A stretch of 64,000 nt of DNA, taken from the NCBI RefSeq assembly GCF_000179595.2, contig NZ_JH556653.1:794532-858531 (forward strand), in the 5' to 3' direction. Below the pieces are notes generated by a model. That model did not search any database, was not told the origin of the DNA, and saw nothing but the letters and a program-made list of their open reading frames with translations. This DNA is from Acetivibrio cellulolyticus CD2. Lineage in GTDB: Bacteria; Bacillota; Clostridia; Acetivibrionales; Acetivibrionaceae. This document shows, piece after piece, positions 27,082-35,312 of this stretch. Made by a program: the position numbers and the translations under genes. Position 1 is the first letter of the stretch. Each line of letters begins with the position of its first letter.

Positions 27082-27640
27082 AAGCATGACCTCCTAATGT
27101 ATGATAAATAATACTTATATAAATTATGTTGTTAGGCAACAAGTCAAAAAGTTTCATATATTAATTATCCCACTTACTCTATGTTATTTCCCTTGATATT
27201 AATCCAAACCTCATTTAGACTAACATACATAATTTTTACAATTATTTTATCATACCAAATATTAAAACGTCTACAAACATTGATAAAAAATGTCCTTATT
27301 CTGGATAAAAGCAAAAAAATACGGCGCATACTCTTTGTGAGTGTTAGATAAACAAAAAATATTTTGGTATTGGGTTCTGTTATTCCCATTATAACCTATT
27401 ACTAAGCAATATGAGTAAAGTACTCTTGCACTGCTGGTATTCCAGAAGAAAATAATATTCTAGTTTATAAAAAGGTTGGGAAATCCCCAGACTCAAATAA
27501 TAAGAAAAAAGGCCTAAGGGTTTTACTCCTTCAGCCTTAGATTATTGATTTGACTATCAATATTGCAAAGAAAGCGGGCCACTGCTACCACATTAATACT
27601 AAATTGCTGCCTGCTCCCTTAACCATTTTTTCATTTCTTC
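27082..27640. other. Gene-poor stretch
   Basis: About 560 nt of very AT-rich DNA between the 51-residue gene and the pentapeptide-repeat gene. It contains one minus-strand terminator (27503-27540). The open frames present lack ribosome-binding sites or plausible composition. Confidence 0.5.
27503..27540 (-). terminator. Terminator after the pentapeptide-repeat gene
   Basis: CTAAGG (27514-27519) pairs with CCTTAG (27535-27540). On the minus strand the stem is followed by GCCTTTTTTCTTATT. Confidence 0.65.
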
Positions 27641-27643
27641 ACC

Positions 27644-28210
27644 TTAAAGTATAATTTGTGAACCTTCAGGACCAATATCTATAGTTTGGTTGTCATAAAT
27701 TTCCTCTAATCCAGTCGCTCCCTTAAAATTTGCATTATATAGCCTTGCTTCGTTAAAAATCGTCGCTCTTAAGTTTGCATTACTGAAATTACAGCCATCT
27801 AAATTTGCTTTACTAAAACTAGTCCCCAATAACTCGGCATTTGTAAAGTCAGAACCTTTCAAATTTGCTTCATAGAACGTAGCCCTTATAGCTTTGCAAT
27901 TAGTAAAGATTCCACTTATGCATAATGTTTTATTCATATTTGCTTTGCTTAACTTAACACCAGTTAAATCGGCATTATTAAATATAGAGAAAACTAAATG
28001 TGCATCATTTAACATGGTATTAACAAATTTAGAACTCGCAAAATTCACTTCTTCCATTGCTGCTCCATCTAAATCCAAACCTGATAAATCCAAACCAGAT
28101 AAATCTTTGTTACATAAATATAACCTTACCCCAGCTTTACCAGATGTATTTGAACAAAGTATATGAACATCAATTGATCTTTTAAGTTCCTTATCATCTA
28201 TTCTTTCCAT
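27644..28210 (-). CDS. Pentapeptide-repeat protein
   Basis: 188 residues. From about residue 32 nearly the whole chain is A(D/N)LXX-type pentapeptides (DLSGLDLSGLDLDGAAM, ADLTGVKLSKANMN, ANLDGCNFSNANLR). These predict a right-handed quadrilateral beta-helix. The N-terminal ~30 residues form a charged cap. GAGGTGC precedes the ATG. It lies 21 nt downstream of a broken nuclease-toxin fragment on the same strand, the place an immunity gene would occupy. That role is inferred only; other pentapeptide proteins bind gyrase or act as scaffolds. Confidence 0.85.
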   Translation of the reverse strand: MERIDDKELKRSIDVHILCSNTSGKAGVRLYLCNKDLSGLDLSGLDLDGAAMEEVNFASSKFVNTMLNDAHLVFSIFNNADLTGVKLSKANMNKTLCISGIFTNCKAIRATFYEANLKGSDFTNAELLGTSFSKANLDGCNFSNANLRATIFNEARLYNANFKGATGLEEIYDNQTIDIGPEGSQIIL

Positions 28211-28231
28211 AATTTAGAGCACCTCGTCTTC

Positions 28232-28612
28232 TTAAGGATAAAATCGAACGTACTGTCCCCAACCCTTGGATATTACCCCTGCCACTAGTTCATCATGTGC
28301 CCATTTAGCAAGATAGGTTGAGTCAATTATTACATTCTGTCCTTTGTTAAATATCTCATCATAAGATTTCACACATAGCAGTATTATAATCATATCCATT
28401 TTTCCAATCAGTACTAAATGATTTGACATCCCACGCCTTCCCGTTAACATCAATGAAATCAGCTATTGGATCGGCGGATCGCGTAATAGGTCCTGGAATT
28501 TGTCCATCTCCTTCACAACCAAGTCCAGCATCTCTTTCTAATAATTTCATTTTACCGTTAGCGGGGTCTAAAGCTAATGCATCTAGTTCTGCTTAACCTC
28601 ATATGCCTATAT
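28232..28612 (-). pseudogene. Broken polymorphic-toxin nuclease domain
   Basis: Two reading frames join into one C-terminal toxin module: ELDALALDPANGKMKLLERD, then PITRSADPIADFIDVNGKAW and DVKSFSTDWKNGYDYNTAMC. After a frameshift near 28365 it continues KSYDEIFNKGQNVIIDSTYL and VISKGWGQYVRFYP. A second shift near 28596 separates a preceding AYEVK. The D...DVK arrangement (ADFIDVNGKAWDVK) fits a restriction-endonuclease-like (PD-(D/E)xK) toxin. There is no delivery or N-terminal region, so it is an inactive cassette remnant. Confidence 0.68.
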
Positions 28613-28820
28613 AAAACAGTATATCAAAATTTTACATAATAAATTTAAAAAACTATTGAAATACAAAAGTCTAATATATAAAATAAATAATAGAAATAAT
28701 TCAAAGTGATTACATTAGGAATGCTCTGTCTATAAACGGTAGTTGGTATTACAAATAATAATTTTGGTTTATTATAAAGTTTCATTATGAGAACTATTAT
28801 TAATAAAAGGGGTGATATAT
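28613..28820. promoter_or_regulatory. Promoter region of the ABC-3C-like cassette
   Basis: About 210 nt of very AT-rich DNA between the toxin remnant and the cassette. An AGGGGTG ribosome-binding site at 28807-28813 ends it. The cassette is the first plus-strand unit of the island and must be transcribed from here. No operator was recognised. Confidence 0.4.
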
Positions 28821-28997
28821 GTGGGATTTGATCAGATTACACTTGGTGATATTATTGGATATATTTTAACCTTTGTTTTTGGATTCATTTCTGGTGGAAC
28901 TGTTGTAAAATTTTCATCCAAGATAAATAAGAAAACAGATCAAAGCGGTAGTATTGTCTTTGGGGATCAAACTGGTGGTGATAAACATGGCAAATAA
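28821..28997 (+). CDS. Small single-TM protein, putative membrane effector of an ABC-3C-like defence system
   Basis: 58 residues from GTG at 28821 (AGGGGTG 7 nt upstream). There is one predicted TM helix (about 10-32, DIIGYILTFVFGFISGGTVV) and a C-terminal tail KTDQSGSIVFGDQTGGDKHGK's core GDQ..GDK motif. The same pattern (K.DQS.S.V.GDQ..GDK) opens the product of the next gene, which overlaps this one by 11 nt. In ABC-three-component systems an effector is joined to a C-terminal domain; here the membrane part appears as a separate peptide. A pore-forming or membrane-disrupting effector is inferred from this layout, not demonstrated. Confidence 0.65.
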   Translation: MGFDQITLGDIIGYILTFVFGFISGGTVVKFSSKINKKTDQSGSIVFGDQTGGDKHGK

Positions 28998-29499
28998 GAT
29001 TGATCAATCAAACAGCACAGTACATGGTGATCAGGTTGCAGGGGATAAGGTTACCAACGTTGTAATTTGCAGGGATATTGCAAAAGCCTCAATTCCAATC
29101 AGAGATACCCTAAGTTTTGATATTAATTGTGATAAAGATAACACCACCCTATTAAGAAAGTTACGAGACGGGAAAGCTATCGGGCTCAAATCAAACGCTA
29201 TTAAATGGAAATTAAAGACCCTCGGTTTGTTGTTAAAAATGTGTGAATCTGAAGAGGGGAAGCAAAAAGTAGCAGATATATATGATAATTTGGTTGCATT
29301 AATAGAAAGCAAGTTTATAGCAGAAATGGATGATGGAGACCTATTGAAAGAGCATATGGATAGTATTTACGAAGAGTTTAAGCAATTAGTTATCAAGTAT
29401 GAGGATTTTCTAACAATCGATGAAGCATTTTTATACGGGTTACTTTACATAGCAACTTCAAACTGTGCAATAAGATGGAAAGTAGAGGATGTCTCATGA
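28987..29499 (+). CDS. ABC-3C C-terminal-domain-like component
   Basis: 170 residues from ATG at 28987, which lies inside the end of the preceding gene. Residues 4-22 repeat the tail motif of the TM protein (KIDQSNSTVHGDQVAGDK). A helical domain follows (about 45-165), ending YGLLYIATSNCAIRWKVED. This ending resembles the C-terminal domains that define the third component of ABC-3C systems. It has no catalytic motif of its own. Its stop overlaps the next start (ATGA), indicating translational coupling. An alternative is a generic adaptor with no family relationship. Confidence 0.62.
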   Translation: MANKIDQSNSTVHGDQVAGDKVTNVVICRDIAKASIPIRDTLSFDINCDKDNTTLLRKLRDGKAIGLKSNAIKWKLKTLGLLLKMCESEEGKQKVADIYDNLVALIESKFIAEMDDGDLLKEHMDSIYEEFKQLVIKYEDFLTIDEAFLYGLLYIATSNCAIRWKVEDVS

Positions 29500-29852
29500 T
29501 TACGAAGATGCTTATTAGTAGAAAAACTGACTGGTTCTTCTATGAGGATGCCAAGCTCGATCCGTTTTATTTTGCAATGCAGATACTTGACAAACTATCT
29601 ACTCGACCTAAATTGGGACTAAAGTACAAACGAATTGATTTAATTTATCTTATGACAAGTAAAAGGGGCAAAGAAGCATTAAAAACTTTAGATAATTCAG
29701 TTGTATTGTTGCTAAGTAGATGCTTAATTAAAATAGAGTCAAGCAAAGATTTAGGAACAACTTTGTATATTACCGATAAAGGATTAGATGCCCTTGCTAT
29801 TTATCGGAGGGAGGTAAAAAATGCTAATTCACAGAATAAACGTAAAAGGTGA
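29496..29852 (+). CDS. ABC-3C middle-component-like winged-helix protein
   Basis: 118 residues from ATG at 29496, overlapping the upstream stop by 4 nt. Helical N-terminus (TDWFFYEDAKLDPFYFAMQI), then a winged-helix-like segment (KRIDLIYLMTSKRGKEALKT, VVLLLSRCLIKIESSKDLG, TLYITDKGLDAL). Small wHTH 'middle components' (the counterpart of LmuC in Lamassu) bridge the ATPase and the effector in these systems. The gene overlaps the ATPase start by 32 nt. The assignment rests on size, position and fold pattern. Confidence 0.65.
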   Translation: MITKMLISRKTDWFFYEDAKLDPFYFAMQILDKLSTRPKLGLKYKRIDLIYLMTSKRGKEALKTLDNSVVLLLSRCLIKIESSKDLGTTLYITDKGLDALAIYRREVKNANSQNKRKR

Positions 29853-31692
29853 AATGGGATTTGAAATGGTTTTTGGGAAGACAAACATCTTACTTGGAGA
29901 AAATAAGACTGGCAAATCAACATTTATGAAACTTATTCTCTATGGACTAGGAACATATATCGATAATTTTATTGTAGAAATATCAAAACAAGGACTTTGT
30001 GATTATGTAGAACTTGATATTGAATTAAAAACTGGATTTAAATATAAAGTAATAAGAAAACTTCCATATTCTGATACAGTTATCATGATACCTATAAACG
30101 ATGATGATTCATTAGATAATGAAAACATGGATGCTAAGAGCATTGAGGAATATTCAGATTACTTATTATCCCAAGAAGGATATGACTCACAGACAGTTTC
30201 GTATGGGAACAATAAAAAGGCTACATTGAGGTTCTATTTTCTTTTAAGAGCTGTATTCGTAGATCAAGAAACAACTGCATACAAAATATTCTCTGAACTT
30301 GGTGGTAAAGATAAAGATTATCTCAATAGCGTTTCACTTATAAAAAAAGTAATTATTGAGTCTCTGTTGGATAAAGACAACCATCTTATACTAAAATTGA
30401 GGTTAGAACTACAAAATGCATTAGCTCAAAAAAGAGATGTCAATTCAAATATAAATTATTTGACTACATTAATAGAACAAGAAATAAACGAAAATAAGGA
30501 TTATTCAAATGATGCTGAAAAAGTCGAGGATATGCTAAAGGCAATTATTGAGGAAAAGAAAAGTATTACAGAATCTGAAATTCAGAACCTTGCTAATCTT
30601 CAAAATGTTAGGAATGAAAAGGTTGAATTAAAAATACTCAATCATAACAAGGAGTTATTGGAAGTAAATGACAAGTTGAGAGCTTTGAAATTAGAGAAGG
30701 TAGATATAGAAACTGTCTTTGAAAGTGTCAAAAATGAACTTGAACAGTTAAAGAAAATGTTACTAGCAAGACAATTACTTACACAAATACCAGTTGAGCA
30801 ATGCCCCATTTGCTTGTCTCCAATAATGAAAAAGCCACAGGCTGGCGAAGGGTGTCCATACTGCAATCAAACAATTAAGGAAAATGATTATGATAATATA
30901 TCAAAATTTAAGAAGATGCTTGAGGAATCGCTAGTTGAAGCAGATCAGGCAAAAGAAGGCATTGCGTCTGAAACTTCGGATTTGGAGAACTTTAAAGTTA
31001 GTTTGGAGAGTTCATTGTTGGAAATAAGAGAAGAACATATTAAAGAATTGAAAGAACTAAGAAGTCCCATTGAGGAAATTATTAATTCTTTAAAAATTAG
31101 GTATGATGAGCTTTCTACTCAGTACTCAAAAATAGGTGTATTCCATAGAAACTTGGTAAATAAGCAAAAACTTGTTAAAAAGAAGGGCGATTTGGACTCA
31201 CAAATATCTTCTTTGCGAACAGAACTAGAGGAAGAAGAAAAAAACTCAATGAAAGATATGAAAAATATTGTGTTTTGGCAGAATTTGTTTGATAGATGCT
31301 TAAAATTTATTTATAAAGATGTAAATAAAACATACATAGACCCAGAAGATTATACACCCTATGTTGATGATTTGGAAATCAGACAAAATTCGTCTGCAAG
31401 TTTGAAAGTTGCGGCAAGATTATCTTATGTTCTTTCACTATTTCAGCTTTTGGATGTTGAGGATGCAGATATTAACCATATAGGTTTTATCTTCTTTGAT
31501 TCCCCTAAAGATAAGGATATTGAACTACCAAAGTATAAGCGGTTCTTACAGAAACTTAATGAGAGTGAGAAAGGGCAAGTATTTCTTACTGCTAGTATTA
31601 CAGAGAAAGAAATGTATCAAGAAATATTCGGACAAAAGGCTATATTGAGAGAGTTATATGAAAATAGTAAGTTATTAAACAAACTTAAATAA
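29821..31692 (+). CDS. Rad50/SbcC-like ABC ATPase with cysteine hook (ABC-3C/Lamassu-like defence)
   Basis: 623 residues. Walker A GENKTGKST (26-34) lies in an N-terminal AAA/ABC half-domain. A coiled coil (about 190-320) leads to a four-Cys hook (C328, C331 in CPIC; C345, C348 in CPYC) and a returning coiled coil (about 355-480). The C-terminal half-domain has a signature-like SSASLKVAARLSYVLS and Walker B GFIFFDSPKD (D560). This is an SMC/Rad50 layout in a compact form used by ABC-3C and Lamassu ATPases, which sense foreign DNA structures and license an effector. GGAGGGAGGT precedes the ATG. It is the last gene of the overlapping cassette. ATPase identity is firm; system identity is inferred from context. 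Confidence 0.85.
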   Translation: MLIHRINVKGEMGFEMVFGKTNILLGENKTGKSTFMKLILYGLGTYIDNFIVEISKQGLCDYVELDIELKTGFKYKVIRKLPYSDTVIMIPINDDDSLDNENMDAKSIEEYSDYLLSQEGYDSQTVSYGNNKKATLRFYFLLRAVFVDQETTAYKIFSELGGKDKDYLNSVSLIKKVIIESLLDKDNHLILKLRLELQNALAQKRDVNSNINYLTTLIEQEINENKDYSNDAEKVEDMLKAIIEEKKSITESEIQNLANLQNVRNEKVELKILNHNKELLEVNDKLRALKLEKVDIETVFESVKNELEQLKKMLLARQLLTQIPVEQCPICLSPIMKKPQAGEGCPYCNQTIKENDYDNISKFKKMLEESLVEADQAKEGIASETSDLENFKVSLESSLLEIREEHIKELKELRSPIEEIINSLKIRYDELSTQYSKIGVFHRNLVNKQKLVKKKGDLDSQISSLRTELEEEEKNSMKDMKNIVFWQNLFDRCLKFIYKDVNKTYIDPEDYTPYVDDLEIRQNSSASLKVAARLSYVLSLFQLLDVEDADINHIGFIFFDSPKDKDIELPKYKRFLQKLNESEKGQVFLTASITEKEMYQEIFGQKAILRELYENSKLLNKLK

Positions 31693-31967
31693 CAGTTATT
31701 TCGATCAGAACTTTGATATATGAAGAAACCTATAAACAAAGAAATTAAGCCTTGTTCAGAATTATAATTAATTTATTGATATATAAAATTTATTAAAGAG
31801 AGACAGAAAAATATCTTTGCAGAAATTAATCCATCCTAAATAGTTTTTAGGTGATTATGTTTATTTTCAACCATAAGCTGGTTAAGTTGACTAATATTGA
31901 CATTTGAAAACTTATGATAATGTGAGTTATAAATATGATTTGAAAGTAACAAGGAGATGATATACAA
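31693..31967. other. Gap after the ABC-3C-like cassette
   Basis: 275 nt, AT-rich, without a gene or clear terminator. It separates the cassette from the following membrane-protein gene, which has its own AAGGAG site. A continued transcript is possible. Confidence 0.4.
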
Positions 31968-32939
31968 GTGATAAAGAGGCTAATAGGGGTTTTATTTAAA
32001 ATGTTAAAGTATTTATTTATAGAAGTAATAGTAAAATATTTGTTATGCTATGTTATTGCGGCTCTGAGTTATGTTGTAGCTATTAATGTAGAAGATTTAC
32101 ATATACAAACAGTTATTATTAACGTTGCGTCCTCACTTATTTCATTACCATTGGTGTTTATTGTATATGACTTATATCAAAAAATTCTTATGTATAAATC
32201 AACTAAACTCATCAGCCAAGTTGTTGATAAATATATTGGCGATATTTTTTTAAAGTTTATATATTTTACCACACATTTTTATAACGAATTTAATCCGAAA
32301 CTTGATGAAAAGATGGAGGATTTAGACGGACAACTGGATAAGAATAAAGATACAATTTTTAATGCCTTATCTAATAACGAACACCACGGTTATTTTTTGT
32401 TTAGTATTTTTGATGATTTTAATGGTAGCATTGAAGAATTACTAGATTCAAATAGGATATCAAAGTATATTAGTACTCGTGAATTTTCTATTCTACAAGA
32501 ATTTATAAATGATTATATAGACTTAAAGGGGTGTTTTAATTGGATTACTGAAAAAGATTTTATCAAATATAAAAAAATAATTAATGTTAAATTATCAGAG
32601 AGTAAATTTACTAAATCATCAAATAGCAGTGAAACTTTTTATGATGCTATATTTAGTGAAGATAATAAAAAGACAGTAACTTACTATACTGCTAAGTTTA
32701 AACTATTTGATGAAAATGCATTGGTATATAAATATAAATTATCAGGAAATAAAGCAAAAGACATTTCGAATTTACTATACAAATTATATAATGATATAAA
32801 AAGGTGGAAAAAGATACGTGGTATAGAAAAGATTACTTTCGATAATGCACTAATTTCTTGCGGAAGGCTTTATTTAGATGATAGTATTACTTTTAACTCA
32901 CATATGAATCAGAATATATCAATTCATGGTGTATTCTAA
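31968..32939 (+). CDS. Hypothetical membrane protein next to the defence cassette
   Basis: 323 residues from GTG at 31968 (AAGGAG 11 nt upstream). Two hydrophobic helices (about 19-40 and 46-72) are followed by a long soluble, charged region of predicted mixed helix/strand (about 75-320). There are no metal-binding or nucleotide-binding motifs. AT content and codon usage match the island. It may be an accessory component of the ABC-3C-like system or an independent defence gene. I do not recognise the family. Confidence 0.55.
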   Translation: MIKRLIGVLFKMLKYLFIEVIVKYLLCYVIAALSYVVAINVEDLHIQTVIINVASSLISLPLVFIVYDLYQKILMYKSTKLISQVVDKYIGDIFLKFIYFTTHFYNEFNPKLDEKMEDLDGQLDKNKDTIFNALSNNEHHGYFLFSIFDDFNGSIEELLDSNRISKYISTREFSILQEFINDYIDLKGCFNWITEKDFIKYKKIINVKLSESKFTKSSNSSETFYDAIFSEDNKKTVTYYTAKFKLFDENALVYKYKLSGNKAKDISNLLYKLYNDIKRWKKIRGIEKITFDNALISCGRLYLDDSITFNSHMNQNISIHGVF

Positions 32940-33423
32940 CAGTTATAATATATATAATTTAAGAAAAGGCATATAGAATCACAGTTGTATAGTTTATTAT
33001 GTTATTGGGGATCACATTTCATGACAGAATAAGTTGTAAATAAATATCCAATATATGCTTAAAGGTATAGTATAAAGTCATTTCTAAGAGGTGTATATAT
33101 GTAAGGAAAAGATCATTTTATAATTATGATTGTATTATCTTCCAATTTAATTGAGTATTCTGGAACTATGGCTCCGCCACAAAAGAATATTCATAAATAT
33201 ATTTAATATAAAGTATAACGGCAATAAGGGGTTAAGTAATGAACCGATTTTTTCAAAACCTGTTCTGATGATAGCTTTTAACTTTAAAAATAGAAGCACA
33301 GGAATTAACAAAGCTTTACTTGAAAGCTTACCTAATTAGCTAAACTGCGATTTGGGGAGAGAGTTGAAAAATTTTATATTCGATTTATCTATATATGATC
33401 TACCCATTTTTCTTCGAAGTCTC

Positions 33424-33540
33424 TTCAAAAACACTTCGGAGAATTTAGGAAATAGGGAGGAGACAAAAATCGCAACCCCGAAACGGGCAAGAAGAGCCGC
33501 TGAAGCGAACAGCAAAGACTTTCCCAATACCTTGCGACAA
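33424..33540 (-). repeat. Dispersed repeat, diverged copy D
   Basis: In the plus orientation this segment resembles the reverse complement of 34011-34136. Shared blocks are AAAACACTTCG..AATTT, GAAG.CCGC..AAGCGAA and CCAAT.CC. It is more diverged than copies A and B. Confidence 0.35.
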
Positions 33541-34010
33541 GTGTTTTCTAAGAAGTAAACCGGAATTTGATACAGTAAAATAGGTGAAAATATTCTTTTG
33601 ATTACAAATAACCAGAGTGCAAGATTACTAAATAGAATTTATGAAGGATAGAATTCTTGTAAAAGAAAGGCGGATTTTAAAGGAGTGGTCATCTTATCTC
33701 TAAAACTCACAAAATAGAAATTTTTGGGGCAAGGAGAAGATAACAGCATTCACATTTGTTTAGGAAAAGATATTATCGCTGAAATAACCGAAATTACTAC
33801 TGTTAACGGCAATGAAAAATTTAAATGAGGAAAAAACATTTGTTCAACCAATTAGTGGAGATTTTAAACAGTGAAGATACGTTGATGGAATAACCTGCTT
33901 TTGGGGAAAAGCTAACCCCTAGCTTTTTACGATAAAGAACCGAACATGATGCTCCGTCTGTTGATTGTACAAAAATGTATTTTTCTCATAAGGCTGCTAC
34001 GTGTAAACTC

Positions 34011-34136
34011 CGAAGCCCTTCCCTCTTTTTGGGGGGATTGGTTTTCCCCGGATTCGCTTGTAGGCGGCTTCGATAGGTGCAGGAGGAGACAAATTGTCCA
34101 CGAAGTGTTTTTTTACAGTTATTTGTACTATGCCGA
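34011..34136 (+). repeat. Dispersed ~125-nt repeat, copy B
   Basis: Counterpart of 26181-26300 (opposite strand). It begins CGAAGCCCTTCCCTCTTTTT and runs through GGCGGCTTCGATAG and GGAGGAGACAAA. A partial copy (start only) follows at 34213-34255. Confidence 0.6.
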
Positions 34137-34212
34137 AACTGTCGCCCTCAGCAAACAAAATGTACAAAAATGTATTTTCGTTCATTTTGTTTACCGAAAA
34201 GCATCTGTTATT

Positions 34213-34255
34213 GGTCAACTAAGCCCTTTTCTTTTTTGGGTAGATTGGTTTGCCA
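34213..34255 (+). repeat. Dispersed repeat, partial copy C at the endonuclease V junction
   Basis: ACTAAGCCCTTTTCTTTTTTGGG.AGATTGGTTTGCC repeats the first ~40 nt of copy B. It ends where endonuclease V coding sequence begins. Confidence 0.5.
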
Positions 34256-34693
34256 GGTTTGTTTTCTTTTAGAGAACTACCATCCATCGCTAAAGCCTTG
34301 GGTAACTTGAAGACAAAGCCGGATTTAATCGTTTGTGATGGTCAAGGTATCGCTCATCCAAGGCGATTTGGATTAGCAAGTCATTTGGGGATACTGTTTG
34401 ATATACCTACTATTGGATGTGGCAAAACACGGCTTCTTGGGCAAACAGATGAACCAGGAATGAAAAAAGGAGATTATATGCCTCTTATAGACAATGGCGA
34501 AATAATTGGCAATACATTAAGAACTCAAGATAATATAAAGCCCGTTTACGTTTCTATTGGTCATAGCATTTCATTACAAACTGCTTGTGAATGGGTTCTA
34601 AGGCTTTCTCCCCAATATCGACTTCCCGAAACAACTCGGCAGGCAGACCATGCAGTTAGAATGGCGTTAGCTGAATATAATTCAAAGCAATAA
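34250..34693 (+). pseudogene. nfi: Endonuclease V, C-terminal two thirds (5'-truncated)
   Basis: Reads PGLFSFRELPSIAKALGNLK, then LIVCDGQGIAHPRRFGLASH, PTIGCGKTRLLG and VSIGHSISLQTACEWVLRLS. This matches endonuclease V from the conserved PYIPGxLxFRE segment to the C-terminus. Endonuclease V normally nicks DNA near deoxyinosine. About 80 N-terminal residues, including the GVD metal ligand, are missing. The coding sequence runs straight into repeat copy C with an in-frame stop three codons upstream. The only possible start is a TTG without a ribosome-binding site, so the gene is taken to be inactive. Confidence 0.82.
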
Positions 34694-34793
34694 ACTTGCA
34701 TTAATTGTTTAAGTAATTTGATGGAAGTATAAATAAAGCATGATAATAAATGTTTAGTAACTTTCAATAAACAATATAAATTTACCCATATTC

Positions 34794-35279
34794 TTAGTCA
34801 TGTAGCATTTTTAGCAATTTTGAAAAACTATTACATACCTTCTCCATTGCTCTTTCTTGAGCTTCTTCAAGACTAAAACGCTTTAAATATTCAGGATAAT
34901 AATCATCTGCATTAACTGCTATTTCATGATTCCAGAATACAATTGATGGCTTATCTTTATTTTTTCTAAAATCAAAACAGAAATAATTCCCGGCAGGATC
35001 GCATGCAAATGGAACAATACCATCCATAAGTCTGTCTTTGTTATTATTATATGCTTGAACAATGTTATCAATAGAATCATTCGAGAATGATAATAAATTT
35101 GCAAATACTCTAACATTGCCATTTAAGTCTACACGATATGGTATTACACTTGCACCATGATATTGCTGCACACATTTAACATAATCTTCTGGAAAACAAA
35201 TACCAAAAATCTCCTCTATTTTTGAAATATCTTCACGCCTTAGAGGTTCGCCTGGTCTTCTCCACTTTATTGAACTCAT
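34794..35279 (-). CDS. SMI1/KNR4 (SUKH) family protein, likely orphan immunity protein
   Basis: 161 residues from the ATG at 35279 (MSSIKWRRPGEPLRREDISK). Earlier in-frame ATGs at 35291 and 35312 are possible; a GGGGGG tract overlaps this zone. SUKH pattern: IEEIFGICFPEDYVKCVQQY, then VRVFANLLSF, VPFACDPAGNYFCFDF and PSIVFWNHE. Family members are immunity proteins for polymorphic toxins or housekeeping regulators. No toxin gene adjoins it, so it fits an orphan immunity gene in the island. Confidence 0.85.
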   Translation of the reverse strand: MSSIKWRRPGEPLRREDISKIEEIFGICFPEDYVKCVQQYHGASVIPYRVDLNGNVRVFANLLSFSNDSIDNIVQAYNNNKDRLMDGIVPFACDPAGNYFCFDFRKNKDKPSIVFWNHEIAVNADDYYPEYLKRFSLEEAQERAMEKVCNSFSKLLKMLHD

Positions 35280-35312
35280 TATCTTATTCATCCCCCCAGA
35301 TTGCATTACCAT

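Larger units (their letters stand above)
32940..34210. other. Degenerate region with repeat copies and gene debris
   Basis: About 1.3 kb without an intact gene. It contains repeat-family segments (33424-33540, 34011-34136) and two copies of TGTACAAAAATGTATTTT (about 33965 and 34161). An AGAGGTG site at 33087-33092 is followed by ATG and immediately a stop. Short coding-like debris such as HICLGKDIIAEITEITTVNG lies near 33750-33825. It is best read as a graveyard of mobile and accessory sequence. Confidence 0.5.

Noticed and set aside
26863-27111. 82-residue open frame on the plus strand
   Set aside because: It is antisense to the better-supported 51-residue minus-strand gene, which has AGGAGG and protein-like composition.
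27174-27389. 71-residue open frame on the minus strand
   Set aside because: No ribosome-binding site, low-complexity AT-driven composition, no recognisable motif.
33087-33104. Ribosome-binding site followed by ATG and an immediate stop
   Set aside because: It could be a start-stop regulatory element, but no gene follows that it could control; taken as debris.
33336-33558. Overlapping open frames on both strands
   Set aside because: Both arise from a diverged repeat copy; neither has convincing translation signals.
33997-34218. 73-residue minus-strand frame (IEAAYKRIRGKPIPPKRGKG)
   Set aside because: It lies wholly inside the dispersed repeat and its partial neighbour, so it is probably a by-product of the repeat rather than a gene.
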